The notes under the pieces were generated by a model. It saw only the letters and a program-made list of their open reading frames with translations, searched no databases and was not told the origin of the DNA. Of a stretch of DNA of 64,000 bases, positions 17,964 through 26,645 are shown in pieces. Numbering within the stretch: the stretch's first letter is position 1; every line of letters starts with the position of its first letter. The translations under genes and the position numbers were made by a program. The stretch comes from Anaerolineales bacterium (GTDB lineage: Bacteria; Chloroflexota; Anaerolineae; Anaerolineales; Villigracilaceae): positions 496,001 through 560,000 of the forward strand of contig JAEURJ010000014.1 in the NCBI GenBank assembly GCA_016789305.1, read 5' to 3'.

Positions 17964-17992
17964 GCAGGGACACAGCGGCGCTGTGTCCCTGC
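17964..17992 (+). other. Strong GC-rich hairpin after rpsO
   Basis: 12-bp perfect stem (17964-17975 with 17981-17992), 5-base loop, no following T-run. Placed 16 bases after the rpsO stop. It could be a processing or stability hairpin between rpsO and pnp rather than a terminator. Confidence 0.7.
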
Positions 17993-18031
17993 CTTGTAAA
18001 ACGGCACCCGCAGTCAGGAATTGAATAGCGC

Positions 18032-18048
18032 GAACAACATGGTTGTTC
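18032..18048 (+). other. Small hairpin in the rpsO-pnp intergenic region
   Basis: 7-bp stem 18032-18038 with 18042-18048, 3-base loop, enclosed by a possible 6-bp outer pairing of 18013-18018 with 18062-18067. Confidence 0.5.
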
Positions 18049-18084
18049 CCACTCTTCAGTCCCTGACCCAGGCGGGAATTTTCT

Positions 18085-18134
18085 GGAGTGCAACAGCAAG
18101 CTGTTGCCAGGACGGGAGTTACCTCCCGCACTCC
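18085..18134 (+). promoter_or_regulatory. Predicted three-way junction RNA in the pnp leader
   Basis: Three 6-bp stems fit together without overlap: outer 18085-18090 with 18129-18134, inner 18091-18096 with 18101-18106, and inner 18113-18118 with 18123-18128. Only 6 bases at the junction and two 4-base loops stay unpaired. The structure ends 7 bases before the GGAG ribosome site of pnp. Position suggests control of pnp translation or mRNA decay. Confidence 0.65.
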
Positions 18135-18152
18135 AAATCATAGGAGACAAAT

Positions 18153-20438
18153 ATGAATTTCGAAGGTAAAAAGTACTCGACCGTTGTCGGCAACAAAACG
18201 GTCACCATTGAAACCGGCCGTTTGGCCGGCCAGGCTGGTGGCGCACTCACCATCGGCATTGATGAAGCGATCGTCTTCGCCTCCGCCACCATGGGCGGCG
18301 TGCGCGACGGCATCGATTTCTTCCCGTTGAGCGTGGAATATGAAGAAAGACTCTACGCAGGCGGAAAGATCCCCGGTTCGTTCTTCCGACGCGAAGGCCG
18401 CGCCTCCACCGAGTCCATTCTCACGGCGCGTTTGACCGACCGACCGCTTCGCCCGCTCTTTCAAGATGGAATGCGCAACGAGGTGCAGGTCATCATGTAC
18501 TCCTTCTCGTCTGATGGCATCAACCCGTTGGACATTCTTGCGATCAACGCCGCATCCACCGCGATCATGATCTCGGATATTCCCTGGGGTGGTCCCGTTG
18601 GCGCAGTGCGCATCGGCCGCGTGAATGGAGAGTTTGTCGTCAACCCAACTTTCGCGGAGATCGAAACGTCTGATCTCGACCTGAGATTGGCCGGCACCAA
18701 AGACGCCATCCTCATGGTGGAATGCGGCGCAAACGAAATCCCCGAAGATATCATGGCACAGGCTTTGGATTTGGGTCACCAATCCATTCAACCGCTGATC
18801 GATCTGCAGCTTAAGATCGCGGCTGAAATTGGAAAACCGAAACGTGAAGTCAAGTTGTACATCCCCGATGCCGAATCGATGAAGAAAGTCTTTGACCGTG
18901 TCAGCGGCCAGATGAATGAATTGCTCGACAAGCCGCTTTCCAAAGTGGAATTTTATGCCGGCATGGACAAGATCAAGGAAGAAGCACAAGCCGAGCTTTG
19001 CACCGTCCCGGAAGGCGCAGACGCTTCATCCTACCTTTCAACTGCCACTTTTAAAGAAGCATTTAATCAGGCTGAAATGGACGTCGTCCGCGAACGAATT
19101 TTGAGCATGGGCAAACGCCCCGATGGACGCACTCCCACTCAGATCCGTCCCATTTGGTGTGACGTTGGCGTCTCCCCCCGCGCGCATGGAACCGGTCTCT
19201 TCACCCGCGGTGAGACTCAAATCCTTTCCTTTGCCACACTCGCCACTTTGGGAGAAGCGCAGGAGTTGGATAACCTTTCCCCCGTCAAGACCAAACGCTA
19301 CATGCATCACTACAACTTCCCGCCTTTCTCCACCGGTGAGGTCAAGCCTCTTCGTGGACAGAGCAGGCGCGAGGTCGGGCATGGTGCGTTGGCCGAACGC
19401 GCGCTGGAACCTGTCATCCCGGCAGAAGAATCCTTCCCGTACGCCATCCGTGTCGTGTCCGAAGCCTTGTCATCCAATGGCTCCACATCCATGGGCTCCG
19501 TCTGCGGATCAACTCTTGCATTGATGGATGCCGGTGTGCCGATCAAGGCACCTGTCTCCGGCGTCGCCATGGGACTGATCACAGACTCGACCGGCCGCTA
19601 TCAAATTCTCACCGACATTCAGGGAACCGAAGACCACCTCGGCGACATGGATTTCAAGGTAGCAGGAACTTCCGCGGGCATCACCGCTTTGCAAATGGAT
19701 ATCAAGATCTCGGGCTTGAGCGCGAAGATGATGAAGGAAGCGCTGGAACAGGCACGAACTGCACGCATGTCCATTATGGAAAAAATGCTGGCAGCGTTGG
19801 CTGAGCCGCGCCCGGAATTGAAACCGCATGCTCCTCGTATCATCACCGTAAAGATCCCGATCGACAAGATCGGAGCCTTGATCGGACCCGGCGGCAAGAA
19901 CATCCGCGCCTTGCAGGAAGAGACCGGCGTGAAGATCGACATCGAAGAAGATGGTACCGTATATATCGCTTCGACGAGTGCCGAAGGCGCCAAGATCGCG
20001 CAGGAACGCATTGCCGGACTTGGTGAAAGCGCAGTGGTTGGAAACATTTACACCGGCAAAGTGGTTCGCATCGAAGCCTTTGGTGCATTCGTCAACATCA
20101 TGCCCGGCATCGACGGCCTCGTGCATATTTCCCAGCTCGCCAGCGAACGTGTTAACACTGTGGAAGATGTTTGCAGACTCGGCGATGAATTGACCGTGAT
20201 GGTCACGGACATCGACCCGGCCGGCAAGATCCGTTTGTCACGTCAGGCCGTGCTCGAAGGCTGGTCTGCGGAAGAAGCCCGCGAAAAAGATAAGGGCGGG
20301 CGCAGCGGCGGCGGTGGACGTGGCGGAGATCGCAACGGCGGCTCGCGCGGTGGAGACCGGGGCGGACGCGGCGGCGACCGTGGACGCAGCGGCGGCGGAG
20401 ATCGCGGCGGCTCCCGCGGTGGCGGCGACCGAAGATAA
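18153..20438 (+). CDS. pnp: Polyribonucleotide nucleotidyltransferase (PNPase) with RGG-like tail
   Basis: 761 residues. Two RNase PH cores (about 1-230 and 320-550) with helical linker, then KH domain with GPGGKNIRAL (about 568-630) and S1 domain (about 632-697). It degrades RNA 3' to 5' with phosphate. After the S1 domain is an approximately 48-residue tail made almost only of Gly, Arg, Asp and Ser with repeated RGGD units, unlike the short acidic or basic tails of common PNPases. The start follows GGAG by 7 bases. The upstream leader is heavily structured. Confidence 0.97.
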   Translation: MNFEGKKYSTVVGNKTVTIETGRLAGQAGGALTIGIDEAIVFASATMGGVRDGIDFFPLSVEYEERLYAGGKIPGSFFRREGRASTESILTARLTDRPLRPLFQDGMRNEVQVIMYSFSSDGINPLDILAINAASTAIMISDIPWGGPVGAVRIGRVNGEFVVNPTFAEIETSDLDLRLAGTKDAILMVECGANEIPEDIMAQALDLGHQSIQPLIDLQLKIAAEIGKPKREVKLYIPDAESMKKVFDRVSGQMNELLDKPLSKVEFYAGMDKIKEEAQAELCTVPEGADASSYLSTATFKEAFNQAEMDVVRERILSMGKRPDGRTPTQIRPIWCDVGVSPRAHGTGLFTRGETQILSFATLATLGEAQELDNLSPVKTKRYMHHYNFPPFSTGEVKPLRGQSRREVGHGALAERALEPVIPAEESFPYAIRVVSEALSSNGSTSMGSVCGSTLALMDAGVPIKAPVSGVAMGLITDSTGRYQILTDIQGTEDHLGDMDFKVAGTSAGITALQMDIKISGLSAKMMKEALEQARTARMSIMEKMLAALAEPRPELKPHAPRIITVKIPIDKIGALIGPGGKNIRALQEETGVKIDIEEDGTVYIASTSAEGAKIAQERIAGLGESAVVGNIYTGKVVRIEAFGAFVNIMPGIDGLVHISQLASERVNTVEDVCRLGDELTVMVTDIDPAGKIRLSRQAVLEGWSAEEAREKDKGGRSGGGGRGGDRNGGSRGGDRGGRGGDRGRSGGGDRGGSRGGGDRR

Positions 20439-20456
20439 AGTAATAATAAAAGAATC

Positions 20457-20486
20457 AAAACGGACGAAGTTAACTTCGTCCGTTTT
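20457..20486 (+). terminator. pnp terminator
   Basis: 13-bp perfect stem (20457-20469 with 20474-20486), 4-base loop, T-run of six within and after the right arm. Confidence 0.9.
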
Positions 20487-20532
20487 TTGTTACAATCGCA
20501 AATTCAATATTTAAATCAATTATGGAGTGTTT

Positions 20533-21462
20533 ATGAATTATCAGCACGTGCAATCACCAACGGCGGGAGTGATGATCCGCCCGCATCGGTTTATGTCGAA
20601 TCCCGAAACGGCGGCGGATAATGCCTTTCAATTCGTGCCGACAGATCTTGAACCGGAGGTGATCGCCGCACGGGCGCGCGATGAATTTGACCGGGCTGTG
20701 GAAAAGTTAACTGCTGAAGGCGTGAAGACCCATGTCTTTGACGATTTCGGCGATCATGAGACGCCTGATTCGGTTTTCCCAAACAACTGGTTCTCCACAC
20801 ATCACGGCGGACGCGTAGCCCTCTTCCCGATGTACTCTCCCAGCCGCAGGCGTGAACGCCGCCAGGATGTGATCGAAATGCTAAAGAGCGATTATCGCGT
20901 GCAGGAAGTCGTGGATTATTCCGGACTGGAATATGACAAGCTTTTTCTCGAAGGTACAGGCGCAATGGTCTTCGATCACCTCGAACGGCTGGCTTATGTA
21001 GGCAGGTCCAATCGCGCAGACCCGGTCATTCTGGAAAGATTCTGCACCACGTTCGGCTATGAGCCGATGGCTTTTGATACATCCGACAATAATGGCCAGG
21101 CCATCTATCACACCAATGTGATCATGAGCATTGCCACGGAATATGCGTTAATCTGTTTGGACATGATCTCCGATCCACATCGCAGGCAGGAGATCAAAGA
21201 CCGCCTCACCAACAGCGGACGCACAGTCATCGATTTGAGTCGCGAGCAGGTCAATGAATTTGCCGGGAATGCACTGGAGATGACAGGCACGAACAACCGC
21301 GTACTTGCTATTTCAGAAAGAGCAGCCTCGGCTTTAAAGAAAGATCAGATCAAGATCATTGAAAAGAGCGCGAAACTTTTGCCCCTGCACATCCCAACGA
21401 TTGAACTCGCAGGCGGTTCCGTGCGCTGTATGATCGCCGGGATCCATTTGACGGCCAGATAA
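20533..21462 (+). CDS. Amidinotransferase-fold hydrolase, CtlX-like
   Basis: 309 residues. Recognisable from RPHRFMSNPETAADNAFQ at the N-terminus, FPNNWFSTH (about 75-83), EGTGAMVFD (about 136), the catalytic-His block YHTNVIMSI (about 197) and catalytic Cys in SVRCMIAG near the C-terminus. These are the pentein-fold residues that act on guanidino or ureido groups. Relatives named CtlX act on citrulline, but the substrate here is not proven. ATG 20533 has GGAG 5 bases upstream; the in-frame GTG at 20527 is too close to that site. Confidence 0.87.
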   Translation: MNYQHVQSPTAGVMIRPHRFMSNPETAADNAFQFVPTDLEPEVIAARARDEFDRAVEKLTAEGVKTHVFDDFGDHETPDSVFPNNWFSTHHGGRVALFPMYSPSRRRERRQDVIEMLKSDYRVQEVVDYSGLEYDKLFLEGTGAMVFDHLERLAYVGRSNRADPVILERFCTTFGYEPMAFDTSDNNGQAIYHTNVIMSIATEYALICLDMISDPHRRQEIKDRLTNSGRTVIDLSREQVNEFAGNALEMTGTNNRVLAISERAASALKKDQIKIIEKSAKLLPLHIPTIELAGGSVRCMIAGIHLTAR

Positions 21463-21512
21463 TACAACACCCTTTTTGAGAAATCCAAACCACTAAATAA
21501 GAAACTCTTAAG

Positions 21513-21548
21513 CCGTGCGGGAGTTATCACTTGAAGTGATCCGCACGG
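21513..21548 (+). other. Bulged hairpin in leader of the aldo/keto-reductase-like gene
   Basis: Outer stem 21513-21520 with 21541-21548 and inner stem 21526-21532 with 21534-21540, separated by a 5-base bulge (21521-21525). It lies 37 bases before the next ATG with no T-run directly after. Confidence 0.6.
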
Positions 21549-21585
21549 TCATTATCCATCCCGCTTTTTCGAAAAGGAATCATCC

Positions 21586-22509
21586 ATGTCCAAGCCTGCA
21601 GAGAAGTCCGCCTTCCTAAAAGATCTTTCGCTATACATTTACGGCACGACACGCCTGGGCGATAATTCCCTTGCCTTTGATGAAAGGGTGAAGATCGCAC
21701 GCTCCGCAATGCATGCAGGAATTTGGTTTCACACCAGCCACACCTATGGCGATGCGTTATACGTCTTGCGGACCGCTTTCGATCAAGACCGCAAAAAGGC
21801 ACCCAAGCTTATCGTCAAAATAGGCTGGAACAATCTTAACGAAGTCCGCGATGTAATTCATCAAAACACCGGTCCGCTGGGAATCGATGGGATCGAACTC
21901 GGCCAGTTATGCCTGAGCGGTGATCTTGCTGATGACTTTGCCAGCGGCGGCGAATCGTTGGAAACATTTTCACGCTTTAAAAAAGAAGGACTGGTTAAGC
22001 GCTTTGTTCTCGAAGTCTTCCCGTGGACTTCGAATATTGCACTTAAGGCGATCAAGGCAGGCTACACAAAAGGTCTTGTGGACGGCTTCATTTTCTACCT
22101 CAATCCCTTGCAACGATTTGCGTCCAACGAATTATGGGACCTGCTTCAGGAACGAAGGGAAGCGATCATTGCCATGCGCACCGTCTCCGGCGGAAATGTC
22201 CATTTGCTGCGCGATGTCCCCGGCGCAGCATGGAAGGAATACCTGCAGCAGCGTGCCGTGGAAATTGCCCCCATCTTTGAACGATCACGCATCGCAAGCT
22301 GGACCGAGTTCTGTGTGCATTTTGCCCACGGCTTTTCCCAGGTCCGGGCTACGGTCGGTTCCACCAGCCGTCAAGAAAATCTCGATGCGTTTCTAGCTGC
22401 CGCAAAAAATCCTCAACCACTTCCAAAGGATATTCAAGATGAGATCGTTCAATTGCAGTACCGCTGGTCTGACGAAGTGGATATGAAAGCGGAAGAATGG
22501 TCAATGTAA
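21586..22509 (+). CDS. Aldo/keto-reductase-like protein with altered active site
   Basis: 307 residues. TIM-barrel order resembles aldo/keto reductases: YGTTRLGD at the start, FHTSHTYGDA at the second strand, KLIVKIGW, then later FVLEVFPW and a C-terminal ATVGSTSRQENLDAFL block where NADPH is usually bound. The Tyr and Lys of the tetrad are kept, but the usual Asp of the DT..YG motif is His here, and the usual QLH His is not evident (GIELGQLCLS). It may be a weak reductase or a non-catalytic member. The MOSC gene follows by 16 bases. Confidence 0.78.
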   Translation: MSKPAEKSAFLKDLSLYIYGTTRLGDNSLAFDERVKIARSAMHAGIWFHTSHTYGDALYVLRTAFDQDRKKAPKLIVKIGWNNLNEVRDVIHQNTGPLGIDGIELGQLCLSGDLADDFASGGESLETFSRFKKEGLVKRFVLEVFPWTSNIALKAIKAGYTKGLVDGFIFYLNPLQRFASNELWDLLQERREAIIAMRTVSGGNVHLLRDVPGAAWKEYLQQRAVEIAPIFERSRIASWTEFCVHFAHGFSQVRATVGSTSRQENLDAFLAAAKNPQPLPKDIQDEIVQLQYRWSDEVDMKAEEWSM

Positions 22510-22525
22510 GAACGGAAAACAACTG

Positions 22526-23350
22526 ATGTCAATCCTCGTTTCAGAAATCAATATCTACCCGATCAAATCCACCGCCGGCATTTCGCTTTTTCAGAGCGAA
22601 GTTCAAAAAATTGGACTCGTGCAAGACAGACGCAGGGCAGTCGTGGTCACCGCCACCAATAAAATCCTCACAGCGCGAGAATGCCCGCAGTTGCTGGCGC
22701 TCTCCACCCAAATCACGGAGGAGGCGGTTCTGATCAATTCTCCAAAATCATCTGTGCGACTTCCTCTGATCCCAGAAAACAAGGAAGTCACTCGCGTCAA
22801 ATTATGGGCAGATGAAGCACACCCTGGTGTTCGTTATACGAAAGCAGTGGACGATTGGTTTTCAGAGCAATTGAATCTGGATTGCTTTTTGATATTCATG
22901 GGCGAAGGCTGTATCAGGGAATTTCCGAAAGATATGGCCTCGGGCTACATCGGCCGTTCAGGAGATGCAGTCAGTTATGCGGACGATTACCCGGTCCTGC
23001 TGGCGTCTGAAGCTTCGCTTGCCGATCTAAATTCACGATTGAAAGAACCGGTTACGATGAAACACTTCCGTCCCAACATTGTGCTGAGCGGATGTGAAGC
23101 CTTTGAAGAAGATACCTGGCAGAGCATCCGTATTGGCGAATGTGAATTCGAACTCGCACAGCAATGTCCGCGCTGTGTGCTGACCACGATTAACCCTGAG
23201 ACCCAGCTCAAGCATAAAAAACAGGAACCTCTGCGAACTCTCGCCGCCTATCGAAAGACTCCGGCAGGCGGAGCGCCATTTGGAATTCAGATGGTCCCGC
23301 GCCGACTGGGCACGATCAAAATCGGGGATACCGTTGAGAAGCTTGTTTAG
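22526..23350 (+). CDS. MOSC-domain protein, YcbX-like without ferredoxin domain
   Basis: 274 residues. The N-terminal beta-barrel (INIYPIKSTAGISL) is followed by a MOSC domain, with the conserved Cys in PRCVLTTINPET (about residue 215). MOSC proteins handle molybdenum cofactor-bound sulfur and can form reductases such as those for hydroxylated bases. Unlike E. coli YcbX there is no C-terminal 2Fe-2S domain. It is probably cotranscribed with the reductase-like gene. Confidence 0.87.
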   Translation: MSILVSEINIYPIKSTAGISLFQSEVQKIGLVQDRRRAVVVTATNKILTARECPQLLALSTQITEEAVLINSPKSSVRLPLIPENKEVTRVKLWADEAHPGVRYTKAVDDWFSEQLNLDCFLIFMGEGCIREFPKDMASGYIGRSGDAVSYADDYPVLLASEASLADLNSRLKEPVTMKHFRPNIVLSGCEAFEEDTWQSIRIGECEFELAQQCPRCVLTTINPETQLKHKKQEPLRTLAAYRKTPAGGAPFGIQMVPRRLGTIKIGDTVEKLV

Positions 23351-23409
23351 AAAATCCCTCCAGACAACTGGAAAAGCTCGTCAATCTTTTATGTTAGACT
23401 TGCCTTCCC

Positions 23410-24138
23410 ATGACTACAAAAACATTCGAACAAACCATTTATCACAAATGGACCAACTCCTTCGGCCGGACTACCGAAACGGCATATCAAAGCGGAACAA
23501 CGATCGTCCCTGAAAGCAAATACGAGGACAAGAAGGTTATCGTCCTTGAATATATTGGCAAACACACGTTTGCGCAGATCGATCCGTTTTATTTTCAAGG
23601 GCTCAATAATCTGGTGAAAAGTCTCCCGGAAGGGACATCCATTTCCGGCATCCATATTCAGGATGTGTGGAGTAAAGACTCCATTCAAACGCACAGCCAC
23701 GGAAAAACATATTACCTGAACGCAGCCGACCTGCCGCCTTATCTCCCACCCGAACCGTTCAGTCTGCGGAAACTAACAGCGGAGGATGCGGAGGTCATGT
23801 CCACGCTGCACGATGCCAACACCCCGGAAGAGGTGGAGGAAGGCTACGTGGAAGTGACGCATCAGATCGCCTTTGGCTGTTTCCATAACGGACGGCTTGT
23901 CGCCGCTGCGAGCGGATACGAACGCACGGGGTTTCTCGATATCGGCGTACTTACCCATCCGGACTTCCGCAAGAAGGGACTCGGCAAAGCAGTGGTTGGA
24001 GCGATCTGCAACTGGGCAAATGAAAGGCACATCATCCCGCAATATCGACACGATGTCCTCAATGTCAGTTCACAGCATGTGGCTGAGTCGCTAAATTTCA
24101 AATTGTATTTCCAGACAGAAGCCTTTACCTTCAGGTAA
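23410..24138 (+). CDS. GNAT N-acetyltransferase
   Basis: 242 residues. The C-terminal GNAT domain (about 120-240) includes LTHPDFRKKGLGKAVVGAICNWA, where RKKGLG is the acetyl-CoA pyrophosphate loop. The N-terminal 115 residues are of the GNAT-like duplicated half seen in some family members and have no clear motif. The substrate is unknown. A TAGACT box ends 9 bases before the ATG and no ribosome site is obvious. The MFS gene starts 4 bases after its stop. Confidence 0.85.
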   Translation: MTTKTFEQTIYHKWTNSFGRTTETAYQSGTTIVPESKYEDKKVIVLEYIGKHTFAQIDPFYFQGLNNLVKSLPEGTSISGIHIQDVWSKDSIQTHSHGKTYYLNAADLPPYLPPEPFSLRKLTAEDAEVMSTLHDANTPEEVEEGYVEVTHQIAFGCFHNGRLVAAASGYERTGFLDIGVLTHPDFRKKGLGKAVVGAICNWANERHIIPQYRHDVLNVSSQHVAESLNFKLYFQTEAFTFR

Positions 24139-24142
24139 TTCG

Positions 24143-25396
24143 GTGATCTACAAAATTAAAACACTGTACAACCAATATCCATCACAATATTGGTTGATGA
24201 TCGCCGGGGTTGTCATCAGCACCGCGGGCGGCAGTATGATCTGGCCGTTCCTGTTGATCTATGCCAGCGGAAAACTCAACCTTCCTCTCAGTACGGTTGC
24301 TACTTTAATTTCGATCAATGCCGGCACAGGGCTGTTTGCCTCATTTCTCGCTGGCACTTTGGCAGACAAAATCGGCCGCAAAGTAGTCATGGTTTTAAGC
24401 CTCACCATGACCGGGATCGCCTATTTCTTCTTAATGCGCGCCGAGACCTATCCGCAATTTGTTTTGTTGATGATTTTCATCGGCTTATCGAATCCGCTCT
24501 ATCAGGTCGGCGCAGACGCGATGCTGGCAGATATGATTCCTTCGGAGCAGCGCACAGATGCATACGCCATCAACCGCATCGCAAATAATGCGGCGTTCGC
24601 GATCGGTCCAGCCGTGGGCGGCTTTCTCGCCTCCACATCGTACAATCTCGCATTCTACGGCGCTTCCATCGGATTCATTTCCTACAGCCTGCTGATGCTT
24701 TTCCTTGCGCACGAAACGCTCGATAAAACTCACAGCAAGGATAAAGTTCATTCTTTGAAGGAGCAGGCAAAGGTGAGTCCGGAAGCGGGGTTTGGTCAGG
24801 ATGGATACATCAACGTATTTCGCGATAGAGGTTATTTGGCGTTTGTTCTGCTGATGGGCATGGGGCTCATCGCCCCCACCATGTTGTGGATTCTCATGCC
24901 CGTGTATGCAAAAACTAATTTCAATGTATCTGAAGCCATGTACGGCTGGATCCCAACCGCCAACGCGTTGATGTGTGTGTTCATCCAATATTCAGTGACA
25001 CAGATCACGCGCAAATACAAAACACTTCCCGTCACCGGCGTGGGCATGTTGATCTATGCGTTGGGTGTGGGCAGTGTAGCCCTGATGAATGGTTTCAGCG
25101 GATTCCTATTGAGCATGATCATCATCACGTTTGGCGAACTCACCATTGTGCCCACCGCCAGCAAATATGTAGCCGATGTGGCCCCCGCACATCTACGAGG
25201 CCGATACATGAGCATTTATTGGTTCGGCTGGGGTCTTGCCCGCACCCTTTCGCCGCTCATTGGCGGCTATTTGAACGACGCATTCTTCCCGCGAGCCATC
25301 TGGATCGGGGGTCTGCTGATCGGCCTCACCAGCACCGTTGGCCTCTTCCTGCTCAATGGCATGACCAAAAGGAAGCTGCTGGCGCTTCAACCCTAG
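24143..25396 (+). CDS. Major facilitator superfamily exporter
   Basis: 417 residues, 12 predicted helices in two halves. Motif A in loop 2-3, GTLADKIGRKVVMVL, and a matching LRGRYMSIYW block in the second half place it among drug/H+ antiporter-type MFS proteins. GTG start, with AGGT 6 bases upstream. The acetyltransferase just before it may act on the same compound, but this is inference from position only. Confidence 0.9.
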   Translation: MIYKIKTLYNQYPSQYWLMIAGVVISTAGGSMIWPFLLIYASGKLNLPLSTVATLISINAGTGLFASFLAGTLADKIGRKVVMVLSLTMTGIAYFFLMRAETYPQFVLLMIFIGLSNPLYQVGADAMLADMIPSEQRTDAYAINRIANNAAFAIGPAVGGFLASTSYNLAFYGASIGFISYSLLMLFLAHETLDKTHSKDKVHSLKEQAKVSPEAGFGQDGYINVFRDRGYLAFVLLMGMGLIAPTMLWILMPVYAKTNFNVSEAMYGWIPTANALMCVFIQYSVTQITRKYKTLPVTGVGMLIYALGVGSVALMNGFSGFLLSMIIITFGELTIVPTASKYVADVAPAHLRGRYMSIYWFGWGLARTLSPLIGGYLNDAFFPRAIWIGGLLIGLTSTVGLFLLNGMTKRKLLALQP

Positions 25397-25417
25397 CCCC
25401 GGCTTGATTCCGCCTCG

Positions 25418-25446
25418 AAAAGCCTGCTCCGTGCGAGCGGGTTTTT
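25418..25446 (+). terminator. Terminator after the MFS gene
   Basis: 12-bp stem with two G-T wobbles (25418-25429 with 25435-25446), loop of 5, ending in a T-run. Confidence 0.75.
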
Positions 25447-25485
25447 GTTATCAAATTTGAATACTCCAATTTGCAAAGTGCCTCT

Positions 25486-25491
25486 TATAAT
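25486..25491 (+). promoter_or_regulatory. -10 box for the cytochrome gene
   Basis: TATAAT, 35 bases before ATG 25527, giving a leader of about 29 bases with an AAGGA site. No convincing -35 box. Confidence 0.5.
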
Positions 25492-25526
25492 AGGAGGAAT
25501 ATTATCCAATTATAAGGATGGCACCC

Positions 25527-26642
25527 ATGCGAAACTATTTTGCCTTTATGATTGCAATCGGTCTGGCCCTGACCGGCCTCGCCACATCGACTCGATCCGC
25601 AAACGCAGATACGCACGCACAGGGTGACATCATCGCTCAGGGACGGTACATCGCGACCATTGCGGGCTGCACCTCCTGCCACACGCCGGACAAACCGGAA
25701 TATCAAAATCCCCAAACGCTGACAATTGACCAAATCAAAACCATTGCCTTCGACGGCAACGACGCCTTGGATATTTCAAAATTCCTTGCTGGCGGGCGCG
25801 TCTTTGATCTCGGCCCCGAAGGCGTGGTCTACACTCGCAACATCACCCCGGATCCATCCACCGGACTCGGCAACTGGACCGATGAACAGATCAGACTCGC
25901 AATCACCACCGGCGTGGACAGCAAAGGCAAGACCCTTTTCCCCGTGATGCCATATCACGTCTACAACAGCATGGCCGATTCCGATGTGGAAGCTGTGATT
26001 GCATTTATTAAATCGGTGAATGCCATCAAAAACACGGTCACGGAAAAGACAGTCAACACGGAAGGCATGCCCACTTTACCTTACCAGGGCGGAATCACAG
26101 CACCGGACCCATCCGACATTGCTGCTCGCGGTGAATACCTTGTGAACCATGTGACCGGCTGTACGGATTGCCACACCCCAATTGACCCAGCCACAGGCGG
26201 TCCATTAATGGATAAATATCTTGCGGGCAAACAGCCCTATGAAGGTCCATGGGGGATCGTCTACGGCGGCAATATCACTCCTGATAAAGAAACCGGCATT
26301 GGCGATTGGTCAGATGAAGAAGTGAAACGCGCACTACTCAGCGGCACGGGCAGGGATGGACGCAGGTTAATTCTCATGCCGTGGTATGCCTATGCAGCTC
26401 TTACGGACGAAGACGCTAATGCCATTGTTTATTATTTAAAAAACGAACTGCCTGCGGTGCATAACGAGATCCCATCGGCATCGCTAAATCCTGATTTTGT
26501 TTTGATGGCCCCGGAAGCTCTGGCTTCTGAAAACAGCAAGGGAATTCTAGGAAACAAAGTTTTAGTTAGCGCGGCCGGCCTGATCCTGTTGCTTGTCATT
26601 GGAATAGGTGGATTTGTCTGGTATCGACGCAAGGTTGCATAA
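25527..26642 (+). CDS. Membrane-anchored dihaem c-type cytochrome
   Basis: 371 residues. Signal peptide (cleavage near ANA), two CxxCH haem sites (CTSCH about 48-52 and CTDCH about 212-216), each in a similar domain with a NITPD block and a Met-containing VMPYH or LMPWY loop that supplies the sixth ligand. A single C-terminal helix (about 342-362) anchors it to the outer face of the membrane. The pattern resembles cytochrome subunits of membrane alcohol or aldehyde dehydrogenases, which often have three haems. No dehydrogenase lies nearby. ATG 25527 is used, not the ATG at 25518, because AAGGA overlaps the latter. Confidence 0.92.
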   Translation: MRNYFAFMIAIGLALTGLATSTRSANADTHAQGDIIAQGRYIATIAGCTSCHTPDKPEYQNPQTLTIDQIKTIAFDGNDALDISKFLAGGRVFDLGPEGVVYTRNITPDPSTGLGNWTDEQIRLAITTGVDSKGKTLFPVMPYHVYNSMADSDVEAVIAFIKSVNAIKNTVTEKTVNTEGMPTLPYQGGITAPDPSDIAARGEYLVNHVTGCTDCHTPIDPATGGPLMDKYLAGKQPYEGPWGIVYGGNITPDKETGIGDWSDEEVKRALLSGTGRDGRRLILMPWYAYAALTDEDANAIVYYLKNELPAVHNEIPSASLNPDFVLMAPEALASENSKGILGNKVLVSAAGLILLLVIGIGGFVWYRRKVA

Positions 26643-26645
26643 TAT

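Noticed and set aside
18138..18989. Long open frame opposite pnp on the minus strand (283 codons)
   Set aside because: It mirrors the codon pattern of pnp, has no ribosome site and no recognisable motif.
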